Shown here piece after piece: positions 1-11,136 of a DNA stretch of 64,000 bases. Source of the DNA: Volutella citrinella. Taxonomy: Eukaryota > Ascomycota > Sordariomycetes > Hypocreales > Nectriaceae. The stretch covers positions 558,001 to 622,000 of the forward strand of contig JAWZSP010000010.1 of assembly GCA_034401135.1 (NCBI GenBank). The letters are read 5' to 3'. Numbering within the stretch: position 1 is the stretch's first letter; the number at the start of each line of letters is the position of its first letter. The position numbers and the translations under genes were made by a program. The notes under the pieces are model-generated. The model was not told the DNA's origin. It made no database searches and was given only the letters and a program-made list of their open reading frames with translations.

Positions 1-604
1 GGAGACTTACCATACCGCACTACCGCCCCGGCACGCTTAATGGACGAGACGTGTAATCCCTGTGCCAGGACTGGACAGCTGAGCACATTGGAGCGCGCCT
101 TCCTAACTCTGCAGAGGAACATACTTCGCGATACCAACCTTAGCCAGCACCCCCCAGACGACGAGGTTGTCTGCCAGGACGCGTCCCACAGCCTCAACAT
201 GGCGATATACTCTCCAACTCGGCTTCATGAGCCTGGTATGATTGCCTTGGGCAGAACTGGGCGAACCATGAAGGGGAGCCGTTGGTGATCAGAAAGGCCC
301 CTCAGCAGAGGCCTGGGGCGGGCAAAAGTGTACCATCAAGCGTCGTGGTGGGTCAACCGGAGCAAAGCCCGGGTAATCACTGGTTTAGGAGTTGTGTTCG
401 GGGCTACTAAGCCGGTTGGTTGTTGATGAGAATGTGGGTATGGGGTTTCTGGCAGCAAGCCTGCATGGGGGCTTGACTGGCTAGCCTCACGTGGTTGTTC
501 AATGATCCACAAACATGGCCAGCCGAGCCGCCCTACCACCCCTCACCCCCAACGGGCCTCTTGTCAATTTGGGCGATAATTGAACATTTTCGTGGTCCCA
601 CTTT
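1..604. other. No recognisable gene
   Basis: Only short open frames without family resemblance. The + strand near 150-200 reads PDDEVVCQDAS, and near 830-855 a similar PDGEVVWHEGK appears, which may be a small shared fragment; I cannot assign it. Confidence 0.4.
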
Positions 605-850
605 CTAAGAGAGAAATCCCAGGAGAGCGGCCTGCTGCGGAGGCACCTGCATGCCCTGCTTCTCGGGCTGGTAGCCGTCGGTGGCGGGACCGCTGCTGGG
701 GGCCTCGCGGGCCTGAGTCTCCTTCTCCTGCTGGGTGATGGCACAACAGCTGCACCAGTAACTGGCGCAGCATTCGTTCATGCCACTGCCCTCGATCTGG
801 TACTTCACGATGCCAACCTCGGCCGGTCTCTCCGGACGGCGAGGTCGTCT
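605..850 (-). pseudogene. PLAC8-family gene, C-terminal fragment
   Basis: The frame ends in a TAG at 605-607 and reads KYQIEGSGMNECCASYWCSCC, then AITQQEKETQAR. The Cys-rich stretch followed by QQEKE is the hallmark of the C-terminal end of fungal PLAC8 (placenta-specific 8 / Cys-rich domain) proteins, which are small membrane-associated proteins linked to metal handling and cell size. A Q/P-rich tail (GYQPEKQGMQVPPQQ) follows. The N-terminal half of the domain with its first Cys cluster is absent upstream: the frame degenerates into PRRRPERPAEVG near 850. The same tail recurs on the + strand at 3780-3860, so this is one of two dispersed fragments. I see a broken gene; the function is known only from the family. 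Confidence 0.6.
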
Positions 851-982
851 GGCACGAGGGTAAGGAACTATTAAGAGATTTTCTTCTGCGATTGGTGACC
901 CGAGAATCGATCAGCTTGGATCACAAAGATCTGTCGATGCCAGGCATCACTACACAGGAACCGTTTCACTCTCGTCTTAACT

Positions 983-2529
983 TTATCGCAGGCCGATAGG
1001 CACAAACTTGTCCAACTCTGCTGGATCATCCCTGGGATGACTCCCACTGTCATTGGGCATCCTCCCCTGGTAAGCCCTGGCCATGCATCGAACTTCCTCT
1101 GCCGACGCTTGTTCGCCCAGTGCTTTCAAGGCTACCGAAAGAGCCAACTTTGTGCGGCAGATGGCGCTGGGGTGGCACTCGCAGCTCATAAGGACGCCCA
1201 ACGCCATGCTTAGCGATTCCCTGAATGTCTCAGTGTCAGCAGAGGCGAACAAGAGTCAAGGTCGGGGACTGAGCTCTTTCACTCACTTGCTGTCTTTCAG
1301 GTTTCCCGCATTCATTGACAGTATGCCCTTGCGGTGGTACGTAAAGCCTATAGAACGGTGTCCCGGCATCTTACTCTCCCGGATGCGTAGGCTCTTGTCG
1401 ACTTCGTTAATGGCCGCGCTCATATCTCCCTCGGCCTCGGAGATGTAGGAACGGTAGAAGCGCAAGCTGCCGCGGTTAGATGAAGGCACTCTTCTCTAAT
1501 AGACAAATGGTGGTAGCTTACCTGGCCATTTCAATAGACTCCTCGCCCTTGCGAGACCGAACAGCCTGGATGGCCTTCAGCCATGCGTCACGCGCCTCGC
1601 TGATACGCGAAAGCTGGATCAGGCACAAGAAGTAGTTTGATAGGTATATATCCTCATTCGGCTTCATGTCCTCCCGCTCGATGAGCATGGATAGTATCTT
1701 CAATGCTTCGTCGGCTCGCCCATTTGCCATAAGCGAGACTGCTAGGTTTCCCTTGCCCGCCGCGATCCACATCTCGTCCTCGGCGTTGCCCTGGCGCTTG
1801 TTCTTCTCGCGGATGGCCAAGACTTCCTTGAAGAGCTCAAACCCGTGGCCTTCAGTTGGCCGTGCCATGTTGATGCAGGCTTTGACGCTGACGTGATAGC
1901 TGATCATGTCCTTTACATACCACTCGGTGTATCCTGCGTGGTTGCCTCGCTGTATGGAACTTTCACAAATCAGGATGACTCGGTCTGCAAGGTCGGATGC
2001 CTTTGAGAACTGGCCCTTTTCGTGGTAGTACCTGTGGGCAAGCGTAAGCAAGCACTTTCAAACCACGATGAAGCATGACCTACCAGGCGAGCCTACAAAC
2101 AATGTCGCAGAGGACGACAGGCAACTGTACATCGTCCTTGCGCGCCTCATACGCCTCGAGTACACTGACGACACTGCTGGCAAGGTCCCCGCACCTCCCC
2201 CACTGCGAGTGCAACGGCTGGCCATCTGTCTGTTGTGGGAATGCGGCGTTGAGGAAGAAAGCCACGCGGCCCAGGATAATGGAGACTTCCTTGGGAGACA
2301 TAGACTCCTGTACTGCGATGAGCAGGGAAGGATGGTTGTTGAGTGTGATAGAGTCAAGGTCTGTGGTAATTAGACCCCTCTCCGACAGGCAAGCGAGTGT
2401 ATTCTCAAACCTGATTCCGGTCGTTAGATGTTCAAAGCCTAGACTGTCATGGGTGGAAACCATACGCGATCGAGCCCTCGAATGGATTCTCCAAACTTTT
2501 CTCGACATCCGGTGCCCCGTCCAAGTCAT
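983..2529 (-). CDS. TPR protein with DUF7779-like N-terminus (truncated fungal NLR type)
   Basis: Four exons join without frame conflict: 2529-2084, 2031-1522, 1466-1287 and 1220-983, giving 1374 nt and 457 residues. Introns are 52, 55 and 66 bp with GTAGGT/CACAG, GTAAGC/GGCAG and GTGAGT/TTCAG ends; the codons split at the junctions restore Trp, Ser and Lys. The ATG at 2527-2529 opens MTWTGHRM. Residues about 30-100 (FENTLACLSERGLI, then HPSLLIAVQESM) match the winged-helix-like DUF7779 module that follows NB-ARC in fungal STAND proteins; the rest is TPR-like helical pairs (KGNLAVSLMANGRADEALKI). The NB-ARC ATPase itself is missing, so this is a C-terminal half of an NLR-type protein or a shortened stand-alone gene. 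In fungi such proteins are linked to non-self recognition; no specific ligand can be inferred. Adjacent sequence at 2560-2851 (minus) is open but not clearly part of it. Confidence 0.65.
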
Positions 2530-3264
2530 CGGGACCGTCGCAAAGCCTGTTCAGTCTTATTAGTGGCAAACTTGGCTCGGAGGATACATGTCGACCTCAC
2601 ATTTTGGGTCTTGTGGCACCCATAAACATTTTCTTTGGCACACGGTTCTGGTTGAGGACGGATAGCATCCGCACCAAGGCCGTGGCGGATGCATCGAGCT
2701 CGTGCCCAGATATGGCCGACCCTCGGTTGATACCATCTTGCGAAGTCTCCATCCAGCTGGCCAAGTCCTTGCGGAACACCAGATGTCTCTCAGGCTGTTC
2801 TCGCACGAGGTTTGCAAGAAGGAACACAAGATTCACCAAACTGTTCTTCAAGTGGCGTCAAATGCAATGAAGAAGAGCCAAAAGGGCGCCAGAAAAAGGC
2901 TAGCGATGCTGAATGAAATGCAGGCAAAATAAGAGACAATCTAATGATCGTGCAGCGTCACCGCGGGGAACTAGGGAGGGGTCGAGTTGGGCTTACGTGC
3001 AGCCAGCATGGCGACTTTTGCGCACACCGTGCGCTGCCACAAAATTGCAAACGGTGTGGTTACTTGTAAATGCAGGACCTCGCGCCTTCTTCACTGCCAG
3101 GCTGGTCACTAGTGGCGCGAGCCATTTCCTTGCAGGATTGGGGCAGCCTGTAACTGGCACCACTGAAAAGCCTCCTGACTTTCCCGTGCCCCGCAGACCA
3201 TTGGAACCGAAGCAATGCAAATGGGCTCATGCGGCGCAAGTCACTGATAGGCTCTCGCAGGTTG
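2530..3264. other. No assignable gene
   Basis: A minus-strand open stretch (2597-2851) reads LVNLVFLLANLVREQPERH without an ATG and follows a TGA; it could be a remnant upstream exon of the TPR gene, but no splice model ties them together convincingly. Confidence 0.3.
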
Positions 3265-3420
3265 TGCACAAGGCACAGCAAACCCGAGATCAGAAGCACT
3301 ACACATCCCCCGCGCTCTCCAGAAACGAGTCCCTGCCCGTCGGAAGTGGCCGTCTCGGTGCCATGATGCACAGCCGGATGACGACGGAGCTGATCCAACT
3401 CAATCAGGATTCCGTCTGGT
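3265..3420 (+). pseudogene. GH95-type alpha-L-fucosidase, N-terminal fragment
   Basis: The frame reads HYTSPALSRNESLPVGSGRL, then GAMMHSRMTTELIQLNQDSVW. The pattern W/R-N-E-x-LPVGSGRLGAM followed by E-x-IQLN-x-D-x-VW is the start of glycoside hydrolase family 95 enzymes (alpha-1,2-L-fucosidase/galactosidase), whose usual length is 700-800 residues. Immediately after VW, where the family continues YGG, a TAG follows and homology is lost, so only about 50 residues remain. The fragment lies just upstream of a PLAC8 tail fragment, consistent with a patchwork of gene pieces. It cannot encode an enzyme. Confidence 0.6.
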
Positions 3421-3779
3421 AGTGCCAGATCACAGGGCTTCGCTTCCCAGTTTGGAGAATCTTGACCTTGATCTACAAGTCCGACTAAGCTGTACTGAGT
3501 TGACATCGGGACATTGCTGCGTCGGCCACTTCAGCGGATTGGACGCATCTTCGTGTTGGCTCTTGGTGGCTTGTTGTCACAGCCCCCACGACAATTATAA
3601 TTTCCGCATGATTTCGACACTCCCCTCACACATTCGGTCCTCGGTTTGGATATGATCACACTTTCCCGGCAACGAACCGGCTAGCACAAGGGACATGGGG
3701 CTTTTGTGGAAACAGACCCCCATATACGGGAAGTGCCCTCGGTCGCGTTGGGGCAAAACAAACCCTCCATTGGATCGTC

Positions 3780-3860
3780 GCAGCGCGGCGGCGTTGACGG
3801 CTACCAGCCTGAGAAGCAGAGCATGCAGGTACCTCCTCAGCAGCCCGCTCCCAAGGGAGC
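3780..3860 (+). pseudogene. PLAC8 C-terminal tail, second copy
   Basis: Reads DGYQPEKQSMQVPPQQPAPK, nearly identical at DNA level to the inverted copy at about 640-700. No Cys cluster precedes it here. It is a duplicated, non-functional fragment. Confidence 0.5.
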
Positions 3861-5838
3861 CTTCCCTCCCTCCCCTCGGCTAGAGGTTACCTTCTCAGTA
3901 GCGGCAGCGGCAGCAGCAACAGTAGCTCGAAGAGGTGCACCATGAATGCTTCGGCGGCTTCTTAGAGGGCCTGGGTCGCCTGGCTCTGCCATCGCATGCC
4001 CTCGCCTCGCGGTCGCACCATCAATGCGATTTCTCAGACCTGGAGTGTCTAGCATCAGCGGTGCTACCGGGCAGCTGGGAGAGGCGCAGGCGCGATCGCG
4101 GGCGTTTGGGAACGTACCAGTCGCGCAAATAGTAGGCGCAGGAGTAATAGTTCTGTGTTGCCCAGGTATCGGCGCTTTGCGTGCACGGGGATGGGGTCGC
4201 CAGCTGTTTTAGGTTATTGTTAGACGCTGCACTAATGAAATCGGTGTTCGAGAGCAGGCGCTCACCTTGAACATCGCCAGGTCTGGACTTGATCCCTGTC
4301 GACGGTCGGCCTGCCGAGGGACGCCCCGCCGAAGTTCTCCCAATCGAGGGCACCTTCGTGTTTTCCGTTCGCGGAGATACGGTAGCTGTGCATAGGGGAG
4401 AGCGCCTCTCGGCATGAGTCGTAGGAAAGCTCGGGGGAGAAAAGCTTCGAGTGCGAGTTCGAGAGGCGACGGTAAGGAGCGAAGGGAGTGAGGCCCGAGA
4501 TGCTCGTTGCCATTTCCGACCCTTCTACTCAGGGGCAGTCCATTATGCCAGACCAATCGTGCGTAGCCCGCAACATCTCAAGAATTGGGTCGAGGAAACG
4601 GTTGATTTTGGCCGTAAACTCTTTCTTCACCCATTCATGTCAAAGCATAGACCGAGGAGTCGGAGTTCCAGATCAGTGGATGACCTCGTTTTGCGGAATC
4701 TCGAGAATTGGCTCATTTGGATACTTCACTTCGTGATCGGACTGGACGGTACGGCGCCGACGTGCTCTGTGAGGCCGGAAGATGCTTGTGAGCATTTATC
4801 AAATCAGATGTGCCAGTTTCCAGAGTCCACAAATGAACTTATCGGTGGATGGTGAGAAAAGTCGGTTTCCGACCGCTCCATTTACTAGACCTGAGGCAAT
4901 AGGTCTTTTATCTATCGATTACTGTTACTGTACTGTAGCACTGATCATTATCTGCTGTGGGGTACTCAGCAAACCCCACTCAAACGTTGGCTCCCAAGTC
5001 CAAGGGTGTCTCAGCCCATCTCGGTCTCCAATGGATGCGATGATGCCTGGCACTGAGCAGAAGTTCCTAATGGCTGACAGCCAGCAGAGAAGCCTATGTG
5101 GAGTCGGCCCACTACCAGTACATATTTCCACACTCGGCGCGCTGAGCCTTCATTTCCCAATCGACAATTCGTCCAACGTTTGGCCGGTCTCGGCCAACAA
5201 AAGGTCCGACGACCTGCGCGTTGCCGTGGCAAGATGCAAAGCCTCAGCATGGACCCTTATTTCCGTGCGATTTGAGTTTCTGTCTCAGCCCACAGCCAAA
5301 TGCTGAAATCATGCCCCTCACCATTAGTTGGCCCAATGCGCACAAAACAGTTGGCGTCTTTCCCACTTCCACACTCAACCAAGCCCGCGAGCCAAGGATG
5401 AGGAAAAGAAGGACAAATGTCGGCTAACTAGGCAATGGCAAATATGTAAATCTTCCTCTGAACAGTCTCATTAGCCAACCGTCGGAATAAGTCAGTACTG
5501 AAGACACAGGCTTTTTGACAGCACGTCTTCTGGACCGTGACCAAGGCGGTGCAAATTGGACAAAATAGACCCATGGATTGCTCTCCACTTTATAGTTTTT
5601 GTTTACAGTAACAATCATGAGCATCTCTTTGACTTAATCTGGCGCAACAAATGGTCTATTCTAGCGATGTTGCTGCTTGCCTCTGCCAGAGCACCGCATA
5701 GCATTCCTATGCGCTGCAAAGTTTGCTATCAGTAGAGAGGCAAGCTCATGTCATTCACAGCTCATGACACGTATGAGTGTATAAATTTATTGAGTTGTAT
5801 AGATTAAAATGGCGGATAAAGGATAGGTCGATCAGCCA
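3861..5838. other. No recognisable gene
   Basis: Several open frames of 60-170 codons occur on both strands without recognisable domains. A minus-strand segment (4021-4353) contains NYYSCAYYLRDWYVPK, which looks protein-like but matches no family I can name. 5640-5838 is moderately AT-rich. Confidence 0.35.
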
Positions 5839-6375
5839 TTACCCAGCATTCATATTAGAATCATCCCGCACGTCAATGCACGGCCACCAAACACCCCACC
5901 ACATAATCTTAACAGGAACTCCTGCATCATCATCATAGTGGACCAAGCAGCGCCTTATTTGCTTGCAGCTATCTTTATCGATAATAAACACCTCTCCGTC
6001 CGATGGAGGAAACACAGCAGGCGGGCTTAGTTCTGATCCTCTCACCGTTGTTCCGCTAGGCGCGCTGGGCTCTGCACCAAGCTGACCCAACTCTTGGGGT
6101 CGACCGCTAGGTCGACAGTGCAGCTTGGGGTTGAGATTTGTCAAACCAAGAGACTCCTGAATCATCGATCTCGTTGATTCAGGAGTATCGACCTCGGGAC
6201 CCCTCCAGGGCGGCTGCGTCGTCAGGCTTTCCGGTTGATCTACTGGAAATGCTACTTGATCTGTGAGTAGGTGGTTTTGGAACAGTAGGAGATCCTCACA
6301 TTTTCTCCCAAGGCAAACACAAGGCATGAACCGGGTCGCCAGCTGCACGAGACTGGCCATCATTGTCGATATCAT
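5839..6375 (-). CDS. Hypothetical protein, 178 aa
   Basis: Single-exon frame opening with an ATG at 6373-6375 (MISTMMASLVQLATRF) and ending in TAA at 5839. No signal peptide that I trust, no membrane span and no known domain. The middle is Ser/Pro-rich (about residues 60-130) and the C-terminus is distinctive: IIDKDSCKQIRRC, then Trp-rich KIMWWGVWWPC. It sits between decayed gene fragments, so it may itself be a remnant. Length and codon use are compatible with coding but not decisive; I do not recognise the gene. Confidence 0.35.
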   Translation of the reverse strand: MISTMMASLVQLATRFMPCVCLGRKCEDLLLFQNHLLTDQVAFPVDQPESLTTQPPWRGPEVDTPESTRSMIQESLGLTNLNPKLHCRPSGRPQELGQLGAEPSAPSGTTVRGSELSPPAVFPPSDGEVFIIDKDSCKQIRRCLVHYDDDAGVPVKIMWWGVWWPCIDVRDDSNMNAG

Positions 6376-6629
6376 TGAAGGTCACGCAGGTGTGACGGCT
6401 GCTTCTGGCTTGACAGGGAAGGCAGACACTGCCCTTTTAAGACCCCTGACAGAATTTGATGCACCTTGTGCCGTCTTGCTTCTTCAGCTCAAGTCACTGA
6501 CTAATATCCGAGGACGTCAGCCGAGCCACCGCCTCTATGCGTGCATACAGGTGTGGACGACCAGGTACACATCATCCTTTTATTCCCTCTCTTCCTCGTC
6601 TTGAATCCATTTGGTAGGTCCCTGGTCGC

Positions 6630-6805
6630 AGCAATTGAGGCAATTCGTAATAACAGGAGAACTTCAAACCCATCAACATCATCATTATGACAGTGTGTCT
6701 CCGGATGACCCCGAGTATCATTGTTCACCACGCCAAACGCTCAACAACTCGACGCTCCGAGGTTGGCATCCAGCTCTTTCAAGTTGGCCATGCGTGTGCA
6801 TGGTA
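6630..6805 (+). pseudogene. von Willebrand factor A domain fragment (short copy)
   Basis: DNA is clearly homologous to 21950-22115: both carry the coding of KPINIII followed by a D-D-P-E/S motif, VHHAK, and later EVGIQLFQVG. In this copy the frame is broken several times within 170 bp. It is a decayed duplicate of the vWA gene described at 21684-22331. Confidence 0.6.
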
Positions 6806-7044
6806 ATAAAACAGGGACATGAGTCGCGCAGCCCGGTCCGAAGAGTTAGCAAAGGGAGACGACTGGCCGTGGGGGCGTCACGCTGTGGGACCGCCTGCAC
6901 GCACTATCACCGACGAGGCAAAGCCAAATACAGGGGGGCGCAAGATGTAGCACACACGGACATGCCCGACGAAGACGGAACAGATCGGGACGCCTCCACC
7001 AACAACAATTTTGCATCATAATCGCCTCCACACGTACGACAAGT

Positions 7045-7326
7045 ATGCCGCAGCGCGACGTCCGCAAGCGCCTGAGCTGGGCGCTGCATGTACAAGATCG
7101 CTGGACTGCGCTCGCCTATAGTCGCCCTCTACATATTCACGAGGAGGGCTGCACAGTAAAGGATCTCACACCGGCAGACTTTTGCAACCGTAAGATGCCA
7201 GAAGCCGACGACAAGCGGCGGCTCATTTTGGCCTTAGGGATTACGCAGTACATCCATCTAGTACAACTAATGCAGATCCTGTCCACAGCGGATACGCTCA
7301 ACAGCGCTTCCGTCACGTTGCATTGA
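7045..7326 (+). pseudogene. Fungal Zn-cluster transcription factor, middle-homology fragment
   Basis: Reads RKRLSWALHVQDRWTALAYS, then RPLHIHEE, DLTPADF, and QYIHLVQLMQILS. The order R-L-W/S-WAL-x-VQD-x-WTAL-x-x-GRP, D-L-x-x-x-DF and later VxL-x-x-ILS is the signature of the fungal-specific transcription factor domain (middle homology region) that accompanies Zn(II)2Cys6 DNA-binding domains. The DNA-binding N-terminus and the rest of the domain are absent, a TGA closes the frame at 7324, and an AT-rich stretch (7370-7510) follows. Only about 90 of the usual 600-900 residues remain, so it is a relic. Confidence 0.55.
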
Positions 7327-9031
7327 CGAATAGTCGAAGGTCCGCCAGACTTCTCTGCAGACAGCACAGAGCGCTATACACTTTATTATTAACCTCTAAC
7401 CTGACTGCCTTAAGTTATTCTAGTACTTTACCTTACTATACCTCTTCTCACTATTAGGATCCTTTATAATACTTCTCCATATTATATCGCTCTTATTAGA
7501 GCCGATACAGTATGTGGTCAACCGGTTAGAAGGTGCTATTCTGCGCGGCCTAGAGTATACACTGGCCGTCCTTAATGAGACGATGAGCGAGATGGTCAGG
7601 CTGATGCCGGCGAACTACGCAACGGGCGACGTCTATGAGCATGCCGCCTTTGGCGACTGGGATATAGCGGCGACGACGGGGAACAGGCCATATGTGCGAG
7701 GTTTCCCGTCCGCACCATCACCACTGGTTACCGAACAGCTGTACTAGCTAGTACAGCTGGGTTGCTATCGCCTGACCCTCATCCACGCGGTCCTAAGCCA
7801 AAGTTCACGTCTGGGGCTGCTCATCCATGAGCACTGGGGTTGGTTTTATCGGTCATGGCAATTTCTCGATTGTCTCTTGACTGCATGGATGTTTTCGAGC
7901 TCAGGTTCTGCGCCTGTCCCAACAGCTTGAGAGCAATAACATCCGACTCGCCAGATTGATCCACATCGCGGCGGTCATGATGGTAGGACATGCCCCTCAA
8001 CCTTACGGATGGCCGAGAGTTGCATTATCACAACAATCCAACTGGCGCAGAGTGGCCAGGTCGTCCGGCAGTACGGCATTATAGTTCTTTATCTGCCCCA
8101 AGTATGACTTACCGATGCTGAGTGGTGCTGCTGAGTATCCTGACTTGATGTAGCTAGGTGGTGATGCACCTGCTCGCCTGCTGGCCTCTCTAACTGCCGC
8201 CCGGCCGTGGCTTGATTGCCCTATTAGGCTATTACACCTTCACTTCTATCATCTCTCGCGAGCCTGGGCTGATGCGTATGCAACCCTTTACGCTCTCGTC
8301 AGTTCAAACATATGAAGAACATCACCGGTCATTTTCCCGCCGAAATCCTTCGAACAACTGATCGATGCCGCGCATCTTGTCGTCTCCACCACACCCAGGA
8401 ATCATCATGAGCAAGTCGATTCCCCCGAACGTTCCAACCGTATCATTCTCGAACTCTGCCGCTGCTAGCAATAGCTGGAAAGCAGTATGTTGTGGCCATG
8501 GTCCAGGCAGAAGTAGTACTGTAGAAGGAAGAGGATTTCGTGTCTCGACTTGTTCAGACTTCTTGCGGCAGTCAAGCTAATGGTGGGGGTTGGAGATAGG
8601 CTTCAATGCATGGCCTGAGTGACGCAAGAGAAGAACTGCAGTAGATGGGCTGGTCGAAGTGTCGAGGAGGCAAGAGGGAAAGGCTGCTCAATGAGCGCAT
8701 GCAGTAGCCCTCTGCTTCACGCCACACACTTCCACTCTCCCACCGATCAACCCGACCACATTGGCTTCAAGCCCGTTCGATTTATAGCTTGATATGCTGG
8801 AACTGTGGTGGTTCGATTGCGTTGCAGGATGTCTTCTAGATTCTGGCTACTTGATTCAACGACAACCTCCTGTGAAAGACAAGGGAGACTTGTAGTGTGA
8901 TAGAGGAATATTACGCCGTACTCCTTGACCCTACCGAACCACCGCTGCCGGAAGGATGACTCTACCTGAAATGGTCGGAGAAAAGCTGTAGAAAAGTATT
9001 ACAACAGCTGTCCAAGGAAAACCCCCAAGAG
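7327..9031. other. No recognisable gene
   Basis: AT-rich 7370-7510, then an open + frame 7514-7747 (RLEGAILRGLEYTLAVLNET) of unknown nature, then about 1.3 kb with only short frames. Contains the dispersed repeat at 7764-7817. Confidence 0.35.
7764..7817 (+). repeat. Dispersed 54-bp repeat, copy 1
   Basis: Contains CCCTCATCCACGCGGT and TCACGTCTGGGG, shared in the same orientation with 40474-40527. Substitutions separate the copies; both lie in non-coding sequence. Confidence 0.6.
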
Positions 9032-9277
9032 TTACCGGGAGTTGAATCTTTCGGTGTTGCAATTTGGACACCTCGGATTTCCGCACCGAGGACATGGATC
9101 AATACTCAATCTCATCCACCCTTGACCGCAAATACACTTCTTCGAGGGAGGCGTGTTAGTTATAGCCAAAACCAGAGGCATAGGGAAATACCTACACAGA
9201 CCCAAAACCACATTAGTTTCCTCCGAGGTGGGTGCCCATAGAACGGTTGCGACTGGTCTATAGCAGCAATACCACAC
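9032..9277 (-). CDS. Small zinc-ribbon protein, partial
   Basis: The C-terminal 35 residues read KCICGQGWMR, then CPRCGNPRCPNC, ending in TAA at 9032. The spacing C-x-C-(n)-C-x2-C-x4-C-x2-C is that of a recurrent short fungal zinc-ribbon motif (C-x-CG-xG...P-x-C-x2-C-x3-C-x2-C). The upstream part of the open frame has no ATG in a good place and includes a TAACTAAC box, so a short intron may precede the ribbon; I could not find a splice that keeps phase. Function unknown. Confidence 0.35.
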   Translation of the reverse strand: MWYCCYRPVATVLWAPTSEETNVVLGLCRYFPMPLVLAITNTPPSKKCICGQGWMRLSIDPCPRCGNPRCPNCNTERFNSR

Positions 9278-10556
9278 ATCTATTAGCTATGAGCAGTAGG
9301 CAGCTGGGGGGGGGCCGGCCAAGTACACAGCTCTGGCTGCTTACTAGATACTGTAAGGCGAGCATCGGGCTGGAAGTCAGGCTCCTCATCCTCCAGTGAG
9401 CTCGAGTTGTTTGGGCAGCGGACGGTCATATGATCAGTTGGTGGCCGGTCGACAACCATTCTCTAGCAGTCGTGGGAGAAGGCGACGTGCGGGGACAGCA
9501 ATGAAAGTAAAAGAGAGGGCCCTCATATACATGCACCGGCTCGCTCGTCCTTCCTTTGCTTATGTTTGCTCAATAAATTGATGGTTACTCTGTATCCAGG
9601 AATTCTGTGAAGATTCTTCAACCGAATCAGCGGTGGGAACTGCGATGCGCTGCGAGCCGCGGATGGAAGCAATCTGAGGCGGGCCGCAATAAAGCGACAC
9701 GTCGCTTTTTGTGGAATGATGGACGATGCACGGACTACATCAATAAACGCGCAGTCCCTGTGCGCGGCGGCGTGTGCATCGGGCTGCATTCCGACCAGGG
9801 TGGCCATGTCAGCTAGGCGTAGCTGGATAAACCTGGGCGTGTTTTCTTCCCAAGCCAGAAGCAAGGTGGCTTGTTGTCTCCTCACATTTAATTACACGCA
9901 CCAACTGACATGTACCCTACAAGTAGATGGGGTCTCAAAACCGTTTCTCGAGTCACCAGGACGCTACGAGCCGAAAGGACGAGAGGCAAGGTATGAGAAG
10001 GCATCAAATGTAGTGTAGAGTAGTTCCCACAAAACAAAGCCGACAGCGCTTGCCACGGGTCAAAGGTAGCGCGAGTGCGAGTCTAGCAGACACAGAAAAC
10101 GCCCCGAGGGTGCCCTCGAGACCCGATAGACGGGGCCTAATTCGCTGCGTTGAACTGGGGGGCCTTTGGTTACACAGCCATCGCGCGAACCGGATACGTC
10201 TTACCACTGCAACAATACAAAGAGGTAACTGCGATGCCAGGCCCTAAGAAACCCCCGGTTTCTCTGAGCTGATAATTTGACAAGATGCGCACCATCGTTG
10301 CCAAGGCGAGCGGCTCATTCTGCGTTCTCCCAATATGGAGGCCTGGCTCCTCACATAGCGTCTTCCTCGGCCTCAGCACTATACCTTCCTGCGTGTCACT
10401 CGCAGAAGCCATGATGCGCAGAAAGCCGGCCTCGTCCCCGAGCCCGAGCGAGGCAGACTGTCGGTGTGGTTGTGCGGTCTCTCGGGTTCTTGCTCTCTCA
10501 CGGTCGGCTTGGCATGATCTATAGGGTAGCATCACCAGCAAAGCATCAACAAAGTC
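9278..10556. other. No recognisable gene
   Basis: Open frames at 9523-9885 and 10170-10646 (both minus) begin with non-ATG codons or lack domains. The latter includes DEAGFLRIMASASDTQ and may be a relic of a longer gene. Confidence 0.3.
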
Positions 10557-10787
10557 GTGCGTGGCAGCAGGCCTGAGGGGTTCAGCAAGGCCCCTGAGAG
10601 GATTACCCAAGGGAAAGCCGGCACGGGCGATCTCGAGGCCGAACACGCGGAGACCAGGGCAAAAGCTACGACCGAAAGAGCAATAAAACTCTCCCTTAGT
10701 AATGCGGACGACGAGTCGTGCTCCATATGCAAGCAGAAGGGAGCCTGGAAGAACGAATGTCTGAAGAAGCCTAAGAGCAATGGATAA
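10557..10787 (+). pseudogene. Retrotransposon gag zinc-knuckle fragment
   Basis: The end of the frame reads DDESCSICKQKGAWKNECLKK. This is the C-x2-C-x4-H-x4-C knuckle of LTR-retrotransposon gag proteins (copia-like), with the His replaced by Ala. Basic and acidic residues precede it. No protease, integrase or RT follows, and no LTRs are visible nearby, so only a fragment is left. Confidence 0.45.
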
Positions 10788-10791
10788 TTGA

Positions 10792-11136
10792 CTATACTAC
10801 TGTTTCCCAAGCATCTGTGATCCCTGCGCGTTGCGAGCAGTGGTCTACCCAGTCCTCGTAAGTGTCCGGAATTTCGAGGTGAAGTCCTTGCGTCTGCGCA
10901 TCCTTATGCAGATCCGCGAATGAGTTCCAGGTAAATTCAAAAAGAGACTCCAGTATTTGTACTCTTTCTTTCCTCTCCACTGCTTCCTTTATATGTTTCT
11001 GAGCTAATTTCAATTCATCTTTGTAAGCTTGACGAGACTGCCTATTAAGACTTCCCCCAAACTTTTTTTCAGCATCCTGAGCTAAATCCCGGCCTTGATT
11101 CAAAATGACCTTAGCTAACTGCTGAAGAATTAGCAT
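10792..11136 (-). CDS. Hypothetical helical protein, 114 aa
   Basis: Opens with ATG at 11134-11136 and ends in a TAG. Residues 20-70 are strongly helical and charged (AYKDELKLAQKHIKEAVERK), suggesting a coiled coil, and the C-terminus is acidic with aromatic residues (DTYEDWVDHC). No domain that I recognise. The upstream region (11150-11330) is free of long frames and could hold a promoter. It might be the C-terminal part of a larger decayed gene, but the ATG-to-stop frame is intact. Confidence 0.4.
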   Translation of the reverse strand: MLILQQLAKVILNQGRDLAQDAEKKFGGSLNRQSRQAYKDELKLAQKHIKEAVERKERVQILESLFEFTWNSFADLHKDAQTQGLHLEIPDTYEDWVDHCSQRAGITDAWETVV

